From NCBI GenBank assembly GCA_030655515.1, contig JAURVI010000035.1, forward strand, positions 38,195 to 102,194: DNA of 64,000 bases. The letters are read 5' to 3'. Every line of letters begins with the position of its first letter. Position 1 is the first letter of the stretch. Position numbers and translations under genes: made by a program. Below, in pieces: positions 1 to 9,198 of the stretch. The notes under the pieces were generated by a model, which worked only from the letters and a program-made list of their open reading frames with translations, searched no databases and was not told the DNA's origin. The stretch is from Polaromonas sp. GTDB taxonomy: Bacteria > Pseudomonadota > Gammaproteobacteria > Burkholderiales > Burkholderiaceae_C.

Positions 1-716
1 CGCAGTTCGCCAAAACGGCTTGCGCCGGTCCCTTGCTGGCGGCGGAAATGGACGCCATCGCCAAAGCGCTGGCCAACCCGAAGCGCCCGCTGGTGGCGAT
101 TGTCGCCGGCAGCAAGGTGTCGACCAAGCTGACCATCCTCAAAAGCCTGGCCGGCAAGGTGGACCAACTGATTGTGGGCGGCGGCATTGCCAACACCTTC
201 ATGCTGGCCGGCGGCTTGGGCATCGGCAAGAGCCTGGCCGAGCGGGAACTGCTGGGCGAGGCCAAAGCGGTCATGGCGGCGATGAAGGCGCGTGGCGCCG
301 AAGTGCCGATTCCCACCGACGTGGTCACCGCCAAAGAGTTCAAGGCCGATGCGAGCGCCGTCGTCAAAGCCGCCACCGAGGTGGCGGACGACGACCTGAT
401 TTTGGACATCGGGCCGCAAACGGCAAAAAAACTCGCCGAGCAACTGATGGCCGCAGGCACCATTGTCTGGAACGGCCCGGTCGGTGTGTTCGAGTTTGCC
501 GCCTTCGAAGGCGGCACCAAAACCATCGCCAGAGCCATTGCCGCCAGCCAAGCCTTCAGCATCGCCGGCGGCGGCGACACGCTGGCGGCCATCGCCAAGT
601 ACGGCATTGAAAAAGACGTGGGTTACATCTCCACTGGCGGCGGCGCTTTTCTGGAAGTGCTCGAAGGCAAGACCTTGCCGGCGTTCGAGATTCTCGCGAA
701 ACGGGCCGCAGCGTAG
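1..716 (+). CDS. pgk: Phosphoglycerate kinase, C-terminal part (5' truncated by window edge)
   Basis: Phosphoglycerate kinase makes ATP and 3-phosphoglycerate from 1,3-bisphosphoglycerate in cytoplasmic glycolysis. The reading frame is already open at base 3 and ends at TAG 714-716, giving about 237 residues, the nucleotide-binding C-terminal half of a roughly 400-residue enzyme. Family hallmarks are the segments [10 protein letters not shown], the glycine-rich [21 protein letters not shown] and [10 protein letters not shown] near the C terminus. TTG at 33 could serve as a start codon, but homology runs unbroken upstream of it, so the gene begins outside the window. It is followed by pyk and fba, a lower-glycolysis cluster usual in Burkholderiales. 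The spacer to pyk is 134 bases. Confidence 0.96.
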   Translation, partial: QFAKTACAGPLLAAEMDAIAKALANPKRPLVAIVAGSKVSTKLTILKSLAGKVDQLIVGGGIANTFMLAGGLGIGKSLAERELLGEAKAVMAAMKARGAEVPIPTDVVTAKEFKADASAVVKAATEVADDDLILDIGPQTAKKLAEQLMAAGTIVWNGPVGVFEFAAFEGGTKTIARAIAASQAFSIAGGGDTLAAIAKYGIEKDVGYISTGGGAFLEVLEGKTLPAFEILAKRAAA

Positions 717-850
717 GCGCCCGGACCGCCGAGCGCGCGCCGCTGATAACCGGGATGCGACCCATTCCGGCGCAAAATGCTTCATTGCAGACCGATGCAA
801 GCGCCTGACGGTGAACTTGAGACCTCATAACCCCCCCTGGAGACCCCCCC

Positions 851-2284
851 ATGCAACGTTGCGCCACCAAAATTGTTGCCACCCTCGGCCCTGCTTCCTG
901 CGATCCGGCGCTGCTGGAAAAAATGATTCGTGCCGGGGTCAACGTGGTGCGCCTGAATTTCAGCCACGGCACGGCCCAGAACCACATTGACTGGGCCGGC
1001 GTGGTGCGTGAAGCCGCTCAGCGGGCCGGGCGCGAGGTGGCCATCATGGCCGACTTGCAGGGGCCCAAAATCCGAGTCGGCAAATTTGCCGGCGGCAAGG
1101 TCATGCTCGAGCCCGGCGCCAAATTCGTGCTGGATGCCTCGCGCACGGAGCCCGGCGACATCAAGGGCGTGGGGCTGGACTACAAGGAACTGCCGCGTGA
1201 TGTCAAGGCAGGCGACACCCTGCTGCTCAACGACGGCCTGATCGTGCTGATGATCGATGCGGTGCGCGGCGAAGAAGTCCACACCACGGTCAAGCTGGGC
1301 GGCGTGTTGTCCAACAACAAGGGGATCAACAAAAAGGGCGGCGGGCTGACGGCGCCGGCGCTGACCGCCAAGGACATGGAAGACATCAAGACCGCGATGA
1401 GTTTCCAGGCCGACTATGTCGCGGTGAGTTTCCCCCAAAACGCCACCGACATGGAAATGGCGCGTCAGTTGTGCAATGTGGCCGCCGCGCCCTACAAACA
1501 CAAGCCGGGGCTGATTGCGAAGATCGAGCGTGCCGAGGCCATTCCGAAGCTCGAGGAAATTCTCCAGGTCAGCGACGGCATCATGGTCGCGCGCGGCGAC
1601 CTGGCGGTGGAGGTTGGCAATGCCGCGGTGCCGGCGCTGCAAAAACGCATGATCAAGCTCGCCCGCATCCACGACAAAGTCGTCATTACCGCCACGCAGA
1701 TGATGGAAAGCATGGTCCTGCATCCCGTGCCGACGCGGGCCGAGGTCAGCGATGTCGCCAACGCGGTGCTCGACGGCACCGACGCCGTGATGCTGAGCGC
1801 CGAAACCGCCGCCGGCAAATACCCGCTGGAGACGATCGAAGAGATGGCCAACATCTGCCTGGAAGCCGAGAAAGCCGAATACGCGGAGCTGGATGCCGAC
1901 TTCACCGGCAAAACCTTTGTCCGTATCGACCAGTCGATTGCCATGGGCGCACTGTTCACGGCGCACCACCTGGGCGCCAAGGCCATCGTGGCCCTGACCG
2001 ACAGCGGCTCCACGCCGCTGTGGATGAGCCGTCACAACATCCGTGTGCCGATTTACGCGTTGACGCCGCGTCTGGCGACGCAGCGCAAGATGGCGCTGTA
2101 CCGCAATGTGCGCCCGCTGCTGATGGACACCAGCGCCGACCGCGACACTGCGCTGGGCCAGGCCGAGGGCCATTTGCTGCGCCGGGGCATTGTGCAAAGC
2201 GGCGATGTCTACGCCATCACCTGCGGCGAGCCCATGGGTGCGCCGGGCGGCACCAATATGCTCAAAATCTGCCGCGTTGCTTGA
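851..2284 (+). CDS. pyk: Pyruvate kinase
   Basis: Pyruvate kinase transfers phosphate from phosphoenolpyruvate to ADP, the last step of glycolysis. The 477-residue product has normal family length and opens with TKIVATLGPAS. It carries the substrate and metal region ADLQGPKIRVG, the active-site lysine segment IAKIERAEAI, VARGDLAVEVG and the ITATQMMESM signature, then the C-terminal allosteric domain from about residue 345. ATG 851 gives an N terminus starting two residues before the conserved CATKIV segment. The gene follows pgk after 134 bases and precedes fba by 142 bases. No terminator is obvious in either spacer, so shared transcription is possible. Confidence 0.96.
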   Translation: MQRCATKIVATLGPASCDPALLEKMIRAGVNVVRLNFSHGTAQNHIDWAGVVREAAQRAGREVAIMADLQGPKIRVGKFAGGKVMLEPGAKFVLDASRTEPGDIKGVGLDYKELPRDVKAGDTLLLNDGLIVLMIDAVRGEEVHTTVKLGGVLSNNKGINKKGGGLTAPALTAKDMEDIKTAMSFQADYVAVSFPQNATDMEMARQLCNVAAAPYKHKPGLIAKIERAEAIPKLEEILQVSDGIMVARGDLAVEVGNAAVPALQKRMIKLARIHDKVVITATQMMESMVLHPVPTRAEVSDVANAVLDGTDAVMLSAETAAGKYPLETIEEMANICLEAEKAEYAELDADFTGKTFVRIDQSIAMGALFTAHHLGAKAIVALTDSGSTPLWMSRHNIRVPIYALTPRLATQRKMALYRNVRPLLMDTSADRDTALGQAEGHLLRRGIVQSGDVYAITCGEPMGAPGGTNMLKICRVA

Positions 2285-2426
2285 TGAAATCAAGGGCTCA
2301 CCCAATGCCCGCGGGCGCAGACAGGGATTAAAAATGGAGCGACTTATTTGTGTCGGCAGGGCCGGGCGCAGCGGCTAAAATGAGGGCAGTTACCACCCAG
2401 TTACCAACCTTTTCCGGGGATATTTT

Positions 2427-3491
2427 ATGGCACTCGTTTCCATGCGCGAGCTGCTGGACCATGCGGCAGCTCACAGCTACGGCATTCCGGCTTTCAACGT
2501 CAACAACCTGGAGCAGGTCACCGCCATCATGCAGGCGGCCGACGAGGTCAATGCCCCGGTCATCATGCAGGCCAGCGCCGGCGCCCGCAAATACGCCGGC
2601 GAAGGTTTTCTCAAGCACCTGATCCAGGCGGCAGTCGAAAGCTACCCGCACATTCCGGTGGTCATGCACCAGGACCACGGCCAGAGTCCCGATGTCTGTC
2701 GCGGCGCGATTTCGCTGGGCTTCAGCTCGGTCATGATGGACGGCTCCTTGAAGGCCGACGGCAAGACGATTGCCGACTATGACTACAACATCGACGTGAC
2801 GCGCCAGGTCGTGGAAATGGCGCACGCCACCGGCGTCTCGGTCGAGGGCGAGCTCGGCTGCCTGGGCAGCCTGGAAACCATGAAGGGCGACAAGGAAGAC
2901 GGCCACGGCACCGACGCCGTGATGACCCACGACCAGTTGCTGACCGATCCCGAGCAGGCCGCCGATTTCGTCAAGCGCACCCAGCTCGATGCGCTGGCCA
3001 TCGCCATCGGCACCAGCCACGGCGCCTACAAGTTCACGCGCAAGCCCACGGGCGACATTCTGGCGATCGAACGCATCAAGGAAATCAACCGCCGCATTCC
3101 CAACACCCACCTGGTCATGCACGGCTCGTCCAGCGTGCCGCAGGATTTGCTGGCCATCATTCGCCAGTACGGCGGCGACATGAAGGAAACCTACGGCGTG
3201 CCGGTCGAAGAGATCCAGAAGGCCATCCAGTTCGGTGTGCGCAAGATCAACATCGACACCGACATCCGCCTGGCGATGACGGCTGCGGTACGAAAATTCA
3301 TGGCTGAAAACCCAAGCAAATTCGATCCGCGCGAATGGCTCAAGCCTGCCACCGCGGCCGCCAGGGCCATCTGCAAGCAGCGCTACATCGAGTTCGGCTG
3401 CGAAGGCCAGGCCGGCAAGATCAAGGGCGAGACGCTCAGCGTCGTGGCCGCCAAATACGCCAGGGGCGAGCTGGCGCAAGTGGTGCATTGA
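2427..3491 (+). CDS. fba: Class II fructose-1,6-bisphosphate aldolase
   Basis: This zinc-dependent aldolase cleaves fructose-1,6-bisphosphate reversibly to glyceraldehyde-3-phosphate and dihydroxyacetone phosphate. The 354-residue protein begins [13 protein letters not shown] and shows the class II zinc and substrate motifs [23 protein letters not shown] and the late [10 protein letters not shown] segment, matching the Calvin-cycle-type subfamily that many proteobacteria use in glycolysis. ATG 2427 has GGGGA a few bases upstream. In relatives fba is followed by purC; here a toxin-antitoxin pair lies between them. Confidence 0.96.
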   Translation: MALVSMRELLDHAAAHSYGIPAFNVNNLEQVTAIMQAADEVNAPVIMQASAGARKYAGEGFLKHLIQAAVESYPHIPVVMHQDHGQSPDVCRGAISLGFSSVMMDGSLKADGKTIADYDYNIDVTRQVVEMAHATGVSVEGELGCLGSLETMKGDKEDGHGTDAVMTHDQLLTDPEQAADFVKRTQLDALAIAIGTSHGAYKFTRKPTGDILAIERIKEINRRIPNTHLVMHGSSSVPQDLLAIIRQYGGDMKETYGVPVEEIQKAIQFGVRKINIDTDIRLAMTAAVRKFMAENPSKFDPREWLKPATAAARAICKQRYIEFGCEGQAGKIKGETLSVVAAKYARGELAQVVH

Positions 3492-3518
3492 GCGGAAGGG
3501 TTGCTTTGGGCCAGCGGC

Positions 3519-3568
3519 TTGCCGAAGGGGGGCCGGGTGGCATAATTGCCGTACACATCGAAGGTGTA
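3519..3568 (+). promoter_or_regulatory. Putative vapBC promoter and operator
   Basis: TTGCCG (3519-3524), a 16-base spacer and CATAAT (3541-3546) form a plausible sigma-70 promoter. Just downstream, TACAC (3552-3556) and GTGTA (3564-3568) form a short inverted repeat spanning the expected start site, six bases before the vapB ATG. VapB antitoxins typically repress their own promoter at short palindromes in this position. The assignment rests on placement and motif only. Confidence 0.4.
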
Positions 3569-3573
3569 TCAGC

Positions 3574-3903
3574 ATGAACACACGAACCAATATTGTTCTG
3601 GACGACGAACTGGTCGCCCAAGCCATGGCCCGCGCCCGGGTCACCACCAAAAAAGCGGCCGTGGAAGCCGCGTTGCGCGCCTACGTGAGGGCGCCGGACT
3701 ATTCAGGATTGCTGGCGCTGGCGGGTTCGGGCGTGATTGCAGACGACTACGACCCCAAAGCCTTGTTTACCCACCCGCGTTATTCAGAGTCACTGGAAAT
3801 CCCTCTTTCCGTGGCTGAGTCGCAAGCCGCTTGGCCCAAGCCGGTGAGCGCGCCTAAAGCGAAGCCGCGCGCTAAAAAAGCACCTGCGACCAAGCGCCCA
3901 TGA
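3574..3903 (+). CDS. vapB: VapB-type antitoxin with basic C-terminal tail
   Basis: Probable type II antitoxin of 109 residues. The first 45 residues, beginning MNTRTNIVLDDELV and ending in AAVEAALRAYV, match the DNA-binding VapB/DUF2191 fold in which the antitoxin dimer binds its operator. The middle part should wrap the toxin. The last 25 residues ([17 protein letters not shown]) are rich in Lys, Ala and Pro, resembling histone-H1-like tails, and exceed the usual VapB length of about 70-85. The stop overlaps the start of the PIN-domain gene by four bases (ATGA, 3900-3903), a standard toxin-antitoxin arrangement. VapB subfamily membership is inferred from pattern. Confidence 0.8.
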   Translation: MNTRTNIVLDDELVAQAMARARVTTKKAAVEAALRAYVRAPDYSGLLALAGSGVIADDYDPKALFTHPRYSESLEIPLSVAESQAAWPKPVSAPKAKPRAKKAPATKRP

Positions 3904-4295
3904 TTGCGGACTCATCGGCGTGGATTGCACTGCTGCGGGCGACCGGGTCGCCGGTTGATTTGCGACTGCAACAAGCGATACGCACCGGTGAGACATTGCT
4001 TATGCCGGAGGTCGTTTATCGGGAAGTGCTTCAAGGCGCACCCACGCCACGGCATTTCGTGCTGTTGCAGGCCCGACTCGACGCGGTACCCTTGTTCACG
4101 CCCGAAGACGCTCGAAACCTTGCCAGCCAGGCTGCCATGCTCTATGCCCGTTGCCGCTGGCAAGACATCACTATTCGCAGCCCCAATGATTGTCTGATTG
4201 CCGCTTGCGCGATTGAAGCGGGCGAGCCCTTGCTTCACGCCGACCGTGATTTCATCACTCTCGCCACCATCGACAAGCGCCTGCAACTTCTATGA
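3900..4295 (+). CDS. vapC: PIN-domain ribonuclease toxin, VapC family
   Basis: A 131-residue PIN-domain protein, normal length for VapC, expected to be a metal-dependent endoribonuclease neutralised by the upstream antitoxin. The acidic catalytic set is visible: Asp4 in IADSSAW, Glu42 in VVYREVL, Asp97 in SPNDCLIAA and Asp115/Asp117 in LHADRDF. It starts inside the antitoxin stop codon. Its own TGA (4293-4295) overlaps the purC start (ATG 4292) by four bases, so the pair is translationally linked on both sides. The RNA target cannot be read from sequence. Confidence 0.9.
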   Translation: MIADSSAWIALLRATGSPVDLRLQQAIRTGETLLMPEVVYREVLQGAPTPRHFVLLQARLDAVPLFTPEDARNLASQAAMLYARCRWQDITIRSPNDCLIAACAIEAGEPLLHADRDFITLATIDKRLQLL

Positions 4296-5197
4296 CCTCA
4301 CTTCACACATCCTCCCTCGAAAGCCTGCCCCTGCTCGCCCGCGGCAAAGTCCGCGACAACTACGCCGTGGGCCAGGACCGGCTGCTGATGGTCGCCAGCG
4401 ACCGGCTCAGCGCCTTTGACGTGATCATGGGCGAGGCGATTCCCGGCAAGGGCGTGTTGCTCACGCAAATGGCCCTGTTCTGGTTCGACAGGCTGGGCCA
4501 TATCTGCCCGAATCACCTGACCGGGGAAGCGCCTGAAAGCGTGGTGACGGCTGCGGAGGTACCGCAGGTCACGGGCCGCTCCATGCTGGTCAAGCGCCTC
4601 AAGCCGATTCCGGTCGAGGCCGTGGTGCGCGGCTATTTGGCCGGCAGCGGCTGGAAGGAATACCAGGAGAGCCAGTCGGTTTGCGGCGTGCCGCTGCCGT
4701 CGGGCTTGAAGAACGCCAGCAAGCTGCCCGAGCCGATTTTCACGCCGGCGGCCAAGGCGGCAGTCGGGGAGCATGACGAGAACATCAGCTACGAGCAGGT
4801 GGTGAAAGTCGTGGGCCCTGAGCTTGCCGCGCAGATCCGGGACATCAGCATCCGCATCTACAAGGAGGCGGCGGCGTTTGCCCTGACCAAGGGCATCATC
4901 ATTGCCGACACCAAGTTCGAATTCGGCCTGGATGACAAGGGCACGCTGACCCTGATGGACGAGGTGCTGACGCCAGATTCCTCGCGCTACTGGCCGATGG
5001 AGGGGTATGCGCAGGCCCTTGCGCAAGGCGCGAACCCGCCCAGCTACGACAAACAGTTCGTGCGCGACTGGCTGGCGCAGACCCTGGTCAACGGCAAACC
5101 CTGGGACAAGACGCCGCCCGCACCCCGGGTGCCGCAGGACGTGGTCGAAAAAACCGCTGCCAAGTATCAGGAAGCGCTGGCGCGGCTGACGGCCTGA
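4292..5197 (+). CDS. purC: Phosphoribosylaminoimidazole-succinocarboxamide synthase
   Basis: SAICAR synthase joins aspartate to CAIR using ATP in de novo purine synthesis. The 301-residue product, length typical of the yeast-like bacterial form, has the N-terminal [11 protein letters not shown] motif, [25 protein letters not shown] and the later IADTKFEFG and [12 protein letters not shown] signatures. ATG 4292 is the only start giving the conserved N terminus, and it lies inside the vapC stop (ATGA). Translation is therefore probably coupled to the toxin gene. The gene ends 147 bases before the metH start, with a riboswitch in between. Confidence 0.96.
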   Translation: MTSLHTSSLESLPLLARGKVRDNYAVGQDRLLMVASDRLSAFDVIMGEAIPGKGVLLTQMALFWFDRLGHICPNHLTGEAPESVVTAAEVPQVTGRSMLVKRLKPIPVEAVVRGYLAGSGWKEYQESQSVCGVPLPSGLKNASKLPEPIFTPAAKAAVGEHDENISYEQVVKVVGPELAAQIRDISIRIYKEAAAFALTKGIIIADTKFEFGLDDKGTLTLMDEVLTPDSSRYWPMEGYAQALAQGANPPSYDKQFVRDWLAQTLVNGKPWDKTPPAPRVPQDVVEKTAAKYQEALARLTA

Positions 5198-5221
5198 CCG
5201 GCTCCTTGGTTTAAAATACGC

Positions 5222-5343
5222 GCAACTCAAGGAGCGTTGCAGCGAAACCCGGTTGAATCCCGGTTTCGTCAGGCTTGAGTGACAGCAGGTCGGCAGCGGC
5301 TTGCCTTTGCAACGGCGCTCACCTTTGATTCCCAAGGTGAGCG
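5222..5343 (+). promoter_or_regulatory. SAH-type riboswitch controlling metH
   Basis: This leader matches the S-adenosylhomocysteine riboswitch pattern. P1 pairs ACTCAA (5225-5230) with TTGAGT (5275-5280). Conserved GGAGCGTTGCA follows at 5231-5241. P2 is CGAAACC/GGTTTCG. The signature CAACGGCGCTCACC (5310-5323) can form the pseudoknot with GAGCG and GTTG. The expression platform is visible: CGCTCACCTT (5316-5325) is perfectly complementary over 10 bases to AAGGTGAGCG (5334-5343), which contains the Shine-Dalgarno of ATG 5345. Forming the pseudoknot should free the ribosome site, so ligand should switch translation on. A possible -10, TAAAAT, lies at 5212-5217. Confidence 0.88.
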
Positions 5344-5344
5344 A

Positions 5345-8092
5345 ATGTCCGAAATCCAAGTTCCCCCCATGAAGCTGTCCGGCCTGGAGCCGGTGACCAT
5401 TGGCTCGGGCAGCCTGTTCGTCAACATTGGCGAGCGCACCAATGTGACGGGTTCCAAGGCCTTTGCCCGCATGATCCTCAATGGCGATTTCGAAGCCGCG
5501 CTCGTCGTCGCACGCCAGCAGGTCGAAAACGGCGCACAGATCATTGACATCAACATGGACGAGGCCATGCTCGACAGCCAGGCCGCCATGGTGCGTTTCC
5601 TGAATCTGATCGCCAGCGAGCCCGACATCGCGCGCGTGCCCATCATGATCGACAGCTCCAAGTGGAGCGTGATCGAGGCCGGCCTGCGCTGCATCCAGGG
5701 CAAGGGCATCGTCAACTCGATCTCGATGAAGGAGGGGCTGGCGCCTTTCAAGCACCAGGCCAGGCTGCTCAAGCGTTATGGGGCCGCCGCCGTGGTGATG
5801 GCCTTCGACGAAAAGGGCCAGGCCGACACTTACGAGCGCAAGATCGAAATCTGCGAACGCGCCTACCGCGTGCTGGTCGACGAGCTGGACTTTCCGCCCG
5901 AAGACATCATTTTCGATCCCAACATTTTTGCCATCGCGACCGGCATTGAAGAACACAACAACTACGCGGTGGACTTCATCAATGCGACGCGCTGGATCAA
6001 AGCCAACCTGCCCGGCGCCAAGGTGTCGGGCGGTGTCTCCAATGTGAGTTTCAGCTTCCGCGGCAACGACCCGGTGCGCGAGGCGATTCACACCGTGTTT
6101 CTGTACCACGCGATCCAGGCCGGCATGGACATGGGCATCGTCAACGCCGGCATGGTGGGGGTGTATGACGACCTGGAGCCGCTGCTCCGCGAGCGCGTCG
6201 AAGATGTGGTGCTCAACCGCACGCCAGTCTACAAGCCGGGCGAGCCCCCCCTGAGTCCCAGCGAGCGCCTGATCGAAGTGGCCGAAAGTGCGAAAAGCGG
6301 CGCCCGGGACGACAGCAGGAAAAACGAATGGCGCGCGCTGCCGGTGCGCCAACGGCTGTCGCACGCCCTGGTTCACGGCATGAATGAATACATCGTGCCC
6401 GACACCGAAGAGGTCTGGCAGGCCATCCAGGCCGAGGGCGGGCGGCCGCTGCATGTGATCGAAGGCCCGCTGATGGACGGCATGAACGTGGTCGGCGACC
6501 TGTTCGGCCAGGGCAAGATGTTTTTGCCGCAGGTGGTCAAGAGCGCGCGCGTGATGAAGCAGGCCGTGGCGCATCTGCTGCCCTATATCGAGGCCGAAAA
6601 GCTCAGCCTGGAAGCGGCTGGCGGCGACGTCAAGACCAAGGGCAAGATCATCATTGCCACCGTCAAAGGCGATGTGCATGACATCGGCAAGAACATCGTC
6701 ACCGTGGTTTTGCAATGCAACAACTTCGACGTGGTCAACATGGGGGTGATGGTGCCCTGCCATGAAATTCTCGCGCGGGCCAAAATCGAAGGCGCCGACA
6801 TCGTCGGCCTGTCCGGCCTGATCACGCCGAGCCTCGAGGAAATGCAGTATGTGGCCGGAGAGATGCAGAAGGACGACCATTTCCGCATCAAAAAAATTCC
6901 GCTGATGATTGGCGGCGCCACCACCAGCCGGGTGCATACGGCGGTAAAAATTTCTCCGCACTACGAAGGCCCGGTGGTGTACGTGCCCGATGCCTCGCGC
7001 AGCGTCGGCGTGGCGCAAAGCCTGCTGTCGGACCAGGCGGCCAAATACATTGACGAGATCAAGAGCGATTACGACAAGGTGCGCACCCAGCACGCCAACA
7101 AAAAGCAGACGCCGATGTGGCCTTTGCCGAAGGCGCGGGCGAACAGGACGCCGATTGACTGGGCGAGCTACACGCCGCCCGTTCCCAAGTTCATTGGCCG
7201 GCGCGTGTTCAAGAATTTTGACTTGGCGGAACTGGCGAACTACATCGACTGGGGGCCCTTCTTCCAGACCTGGGACCTGGCGGGTCCGTTCCCGGCGATT
7301 CTCAAAGACGAGGTGGTCGGAACCGAGGCGGTGCGCGTGTACGCCGATGCCCAGCGCATGCTCAAGCGCCTGATCGAGGGGCGCTGGCTGACGGCCAGCG
7401 GCGTCATCGGCCTGTACCCGGCCAACAGTGTCGGCGACGACATCGAGATCTACACCGACGAATCGCGCAGCGAAGTGGCGATGACCTGGTACGGCCTGCG
7501 CCAGCAGACCGAGAAAACTGCTGTGGGTGGTGTGATGCGGCCCAGCCGCTGCCTCGCCGATTTTGTCGCCCCGAAAGATTCGAAAATCGGGGACTACATC
7601 GGCTTGTTCGCGGTGACGGCGGGCCTGGGCACCGAGAAAAAAGAAAAGTACTTCGCCGACGACCATGACGACTACTCGTCCATCATGCTGAAGGCTCTGG
7701 CTGACCGTCTCGCCGAGGCCTTTGCCGAGGCCATGCACAAACGGGTGCGGCAGGACTTGTGGGGCTATGCGCCGACCGAAACGCTGACCGCCGACGAGTT
7801 GATCGGCGAAAAATACCAGGGCATACGCCCGGCGCCCGGCTACCCGGCCTGTCCGGATCACAGCGTCAAGAAAGACATGTTCGAGTTGCTCCAGGCCGGC
7901 GATATCGGCATGGCGCTGACGGAAAGCCTGGCCATGACGCCGGCCGCCAGCGTCAGCGGCTTTTACCTGAGCCATCCCGACAGCGTGTACTTCAACGTCG
8001 GCAAGATTGGCGACGACCAGTTGCAGGACCTCGCCAAGCGCCGCGGCGCCAAAGCCGAGGAGTTGCAACGCTTGCTGGCGCCGAACCTGTAG
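5345..8092 (+). CDS. metH: Methionine synthase, folate-, cobalamin- and SAM-activation part (split MetH)
   Basis: B12-dependent methionine synthase moves a methyl group from methyl-tetrahydrofolate via cobalamin to homocysteine. This 915-residue protein equals roughly residues 310 to 1227 of the E. coli enzyme. It has a pterin-binding barrel ([13 protein letters not shown] near residue 25), a cap domain, a cobalamin domain with DVHDIGKN (axial His about 445) and a C-terminal SAM reactivation domain. The homocysteine-binding domain is absent, as in the two-gene form known from many betaproteobacteria, and its partner gene is not adjacent. ATG 5345 is preferred over GTG 5279, because 5279 lies inside the riboswitch while 5345 follows the AAGGTGAG site. 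Confidence 0.94.
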   Translation: MSEIQVPPMKLSGLEPVTIGSGSLFVNIGERTNVTGSKAFARMILNGDFEAALVVARQQVENGAQIIDINMDEAMLDSQAAMVRFLNLIASEPDIARVPIMIDSSKWSVIEAGLRCIQGKGIVNSISMKEGLAPFKHQARLLKRYGAAAVVMAFDEKGQADTYERKIEICERAYRVLVDELDFPPEDIIFDPNIFAIATGIEEHNNYAVDFINATRWIKANLPGAKVSGGVSNVSFSFRGNDPVREAIHTVFLYHAIQAGMDMGIVNAGMVGVYDDLEPLLRERVEDVVLNRTPVYKPGEPPLSPSERLIEVAESAKSGARDDSRKNEWRALPVRQRLSHALVHGMNEYIVPDTEEVWQAIQAEGGRPLHVIEGPLMDGMNVVGDLFGQGKMFLPQVVKSARVMKQAVAHLLPYIEAEKLSLEAAGGDVKTKGKIIIATVKGDVHDIGKNIVTVVLQCNNFDVVNMGVMVPCHEILARAKIEGADIVGLSGLITPSLEEMQYVAGEMQKDDHFRIKKIPLMIGGATTSRVHTAVKISPHYEGPVVYVPDASRSVGVAQSLLSDQAAKYIDEIKSDYDKVRTQHANKKQTPMWPLPKARANRTPIDWASYTPPVPKFIGRRVFKNFDLAELANYIDWGPFFQTWDLAGPFPAILKDEVVGTEAVRVYADAQRMLKRLIEGRWLTASGVIGLYPANSVGDDIEIYTDESRSEVAMTWYGLRQQTEKTAVGGVMRPSRCLADFVAPKDSKIGDYIGLFAVTAGLGTEKKEKYFADDHDDYSSIMLKALADRLAEAFAEAMHKRVRQDLWGYAPTETLTADELIGEKYQGIRPAPGYPACPDHSVKKDMFELLQAGDIGMALTESLAMTPAASVSGFYLSHPDSVYFNVGKIGDDQLQDLAKRRGAKAEELQRLLAPNL

Positions 8093-8335
8093 GGCTGTTG
8101 CAGGGGTTGCCTGCACGTTTCAGGTGAACAGGCGGACCGGCCCACGTTTTCACGGCGGCTTGACCCGACAAGGCGCCGTGTTTACAAAAATACACAGCGC
8201 GTTGCCTTGTCGTGTGTACTTTTTTGCTGTCACAGGCGTTAATGGAGCAGGCGCAGGGGGTTTGTCTTGTGCAGGGGTTGGCGCCTCTGTTTGCGCACCC
8301 GCTTGCGAATCGGTTTTATCAGGAGGGCAAATGCC

Positions 8336-9124
8336 ATGAATACATCCTTCGAGAACGTCCAGCCCGGTCAGCAACCGGGCGCATCGGCCAGCAAGCCCTT
8401 GTGGGCCGCTGTCGGCATTCTGGGTGTCGCCGTACTTGCCATGGGCGGCGCCATGCTTTACCAGCAGCGCACCCCAGCGCCTGTGGCGACGGTGGCCCCG
8501 GCGGCGCAGCAAGTCCCGCCCCAAGTCGCTGCGGCTGCGGCAACCGGCAGCGCTGCGGATGACCTGGTTGCAAAACCTGTTGCCGCCGCCAAGCCTGCGC
8601 CCGCACCTGCACCTGCCCCAAAAGTTGTCAAGCCAACGCCCAAACCCGCGCCCGCGCCGATCTACGCGGGTGTTTCACCAGCCCCTTCGCCGGCGCCCGT
8701 GGCGGTTGCTCGGGTGTGTGCCGTATGCGGTGCCGTCGAATCAGTCACACCCGTGGAGCGCTCGACCAAGCCTGCCGGTGTCGGCGTTGGGGCCGTCGCC
8801 GGCGGCGTCCTGGGCGCGGTCCTGGGCAACCAGGTCGGTCACGGGAACGGTCGCGCAGCGGCCACTGTTCTGGGTGCGGTCGGAGGCGGTTTTGCCGGCA
8901 ATGCGATTGAAAAAAATGTCCGCAAGGAAACGGTTTACCAGGTCGGCGTGCGCATGGAGGACGGCACACACCGCGTTGTCGAAGTCACCCAGGCGCCCAG
9001 CGTGGGCAGCCGCGTCACGCTGGAGGGATCAAGCATTCGCACCAGCGATGGCGTCACTTACAGTGCGCCGGCACCGGTCGCCCCAAGGGTGACCCAGCCC
9101 CAACCCATCGATCAGGGGCAATAA
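8336..9124 (+). CDS. Membrane-anchored glycine-zipper protein (17-kDa antigen/YcfJ-like)
   Basis: A 262-residue envelope protein of unknown exact role. A short cytoplasmic N terminus is followed by one membrane segment at about residues 22-42 (PLWAAVGILGVAVLAMGGAM), then a Pro/Ala-rich linker to about residue 120. Next comes a glycine-zipper membrane motif (VGVGAVAGGVLGAVLGNQVG and GAVGGGFAGNAIEK) and a small beta-rich end (VGVRMEDGTHRVVEV), the order seen in Rickettsia 17-kDa-like and YcfJ proteins. ATG 8336 follows AGGAGG (8321-8326). The gene stands alone between metH and the oppositely oriented comM. Confidence 0.75.
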   Translation: MNTSFENVQPGQQPGASASKPLWAAVGILGVAVLAMGGAMLYQQRTPAPVATVAPAAQQVPPQVAAAAATGSAADDLVAKPVAAAKPAPAPAPAPKVVKPTPKPAPAPIYAGVSPAPSPAPVAVARVCAVCGAVESVTPVERSTKPAGVGVGAVAGGVLGAVLGNQVGHGNGRAAATVLGAVGGGFAGNAIEKNVRKETVYQVGVRMEDGTHRVVEVTQAPSVGSRVTLEGSSIRTSDGVTYSAPAPVAPRVTQPQPIDQGQ

Positions 9125-9198
9125 GCCTGGAAAACCGCAGTTGGCCCCGCTTGCAAGCACTGCGGCGGGGGACTGACGGTGTGGCGGCATCGTGCTGT

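Noticed and set aside
782..2305. Minus-strand frame of about 500 codons opposite pyk
   Set aside because: Shadow of pyruvate kinase; composition rich in His and Arg and no conserved motif.
5279..5344. Upstream GTG start for metH
   Set aside because: It would translate through the riboswitch aptamer and expression platform; no ribosome site precedes it, whereas ATG 5345 has AAGGTGAG.
4298..8116. Long open frame of about 1270 codons on the minus strand opposite purC and metH
   Set aside because: It is the codon-bias shadow of two well-supported plus-strand genes and has no family resemblance; His/Arg/Asp-rich composition is typical of such frames in GC-rich DNA.
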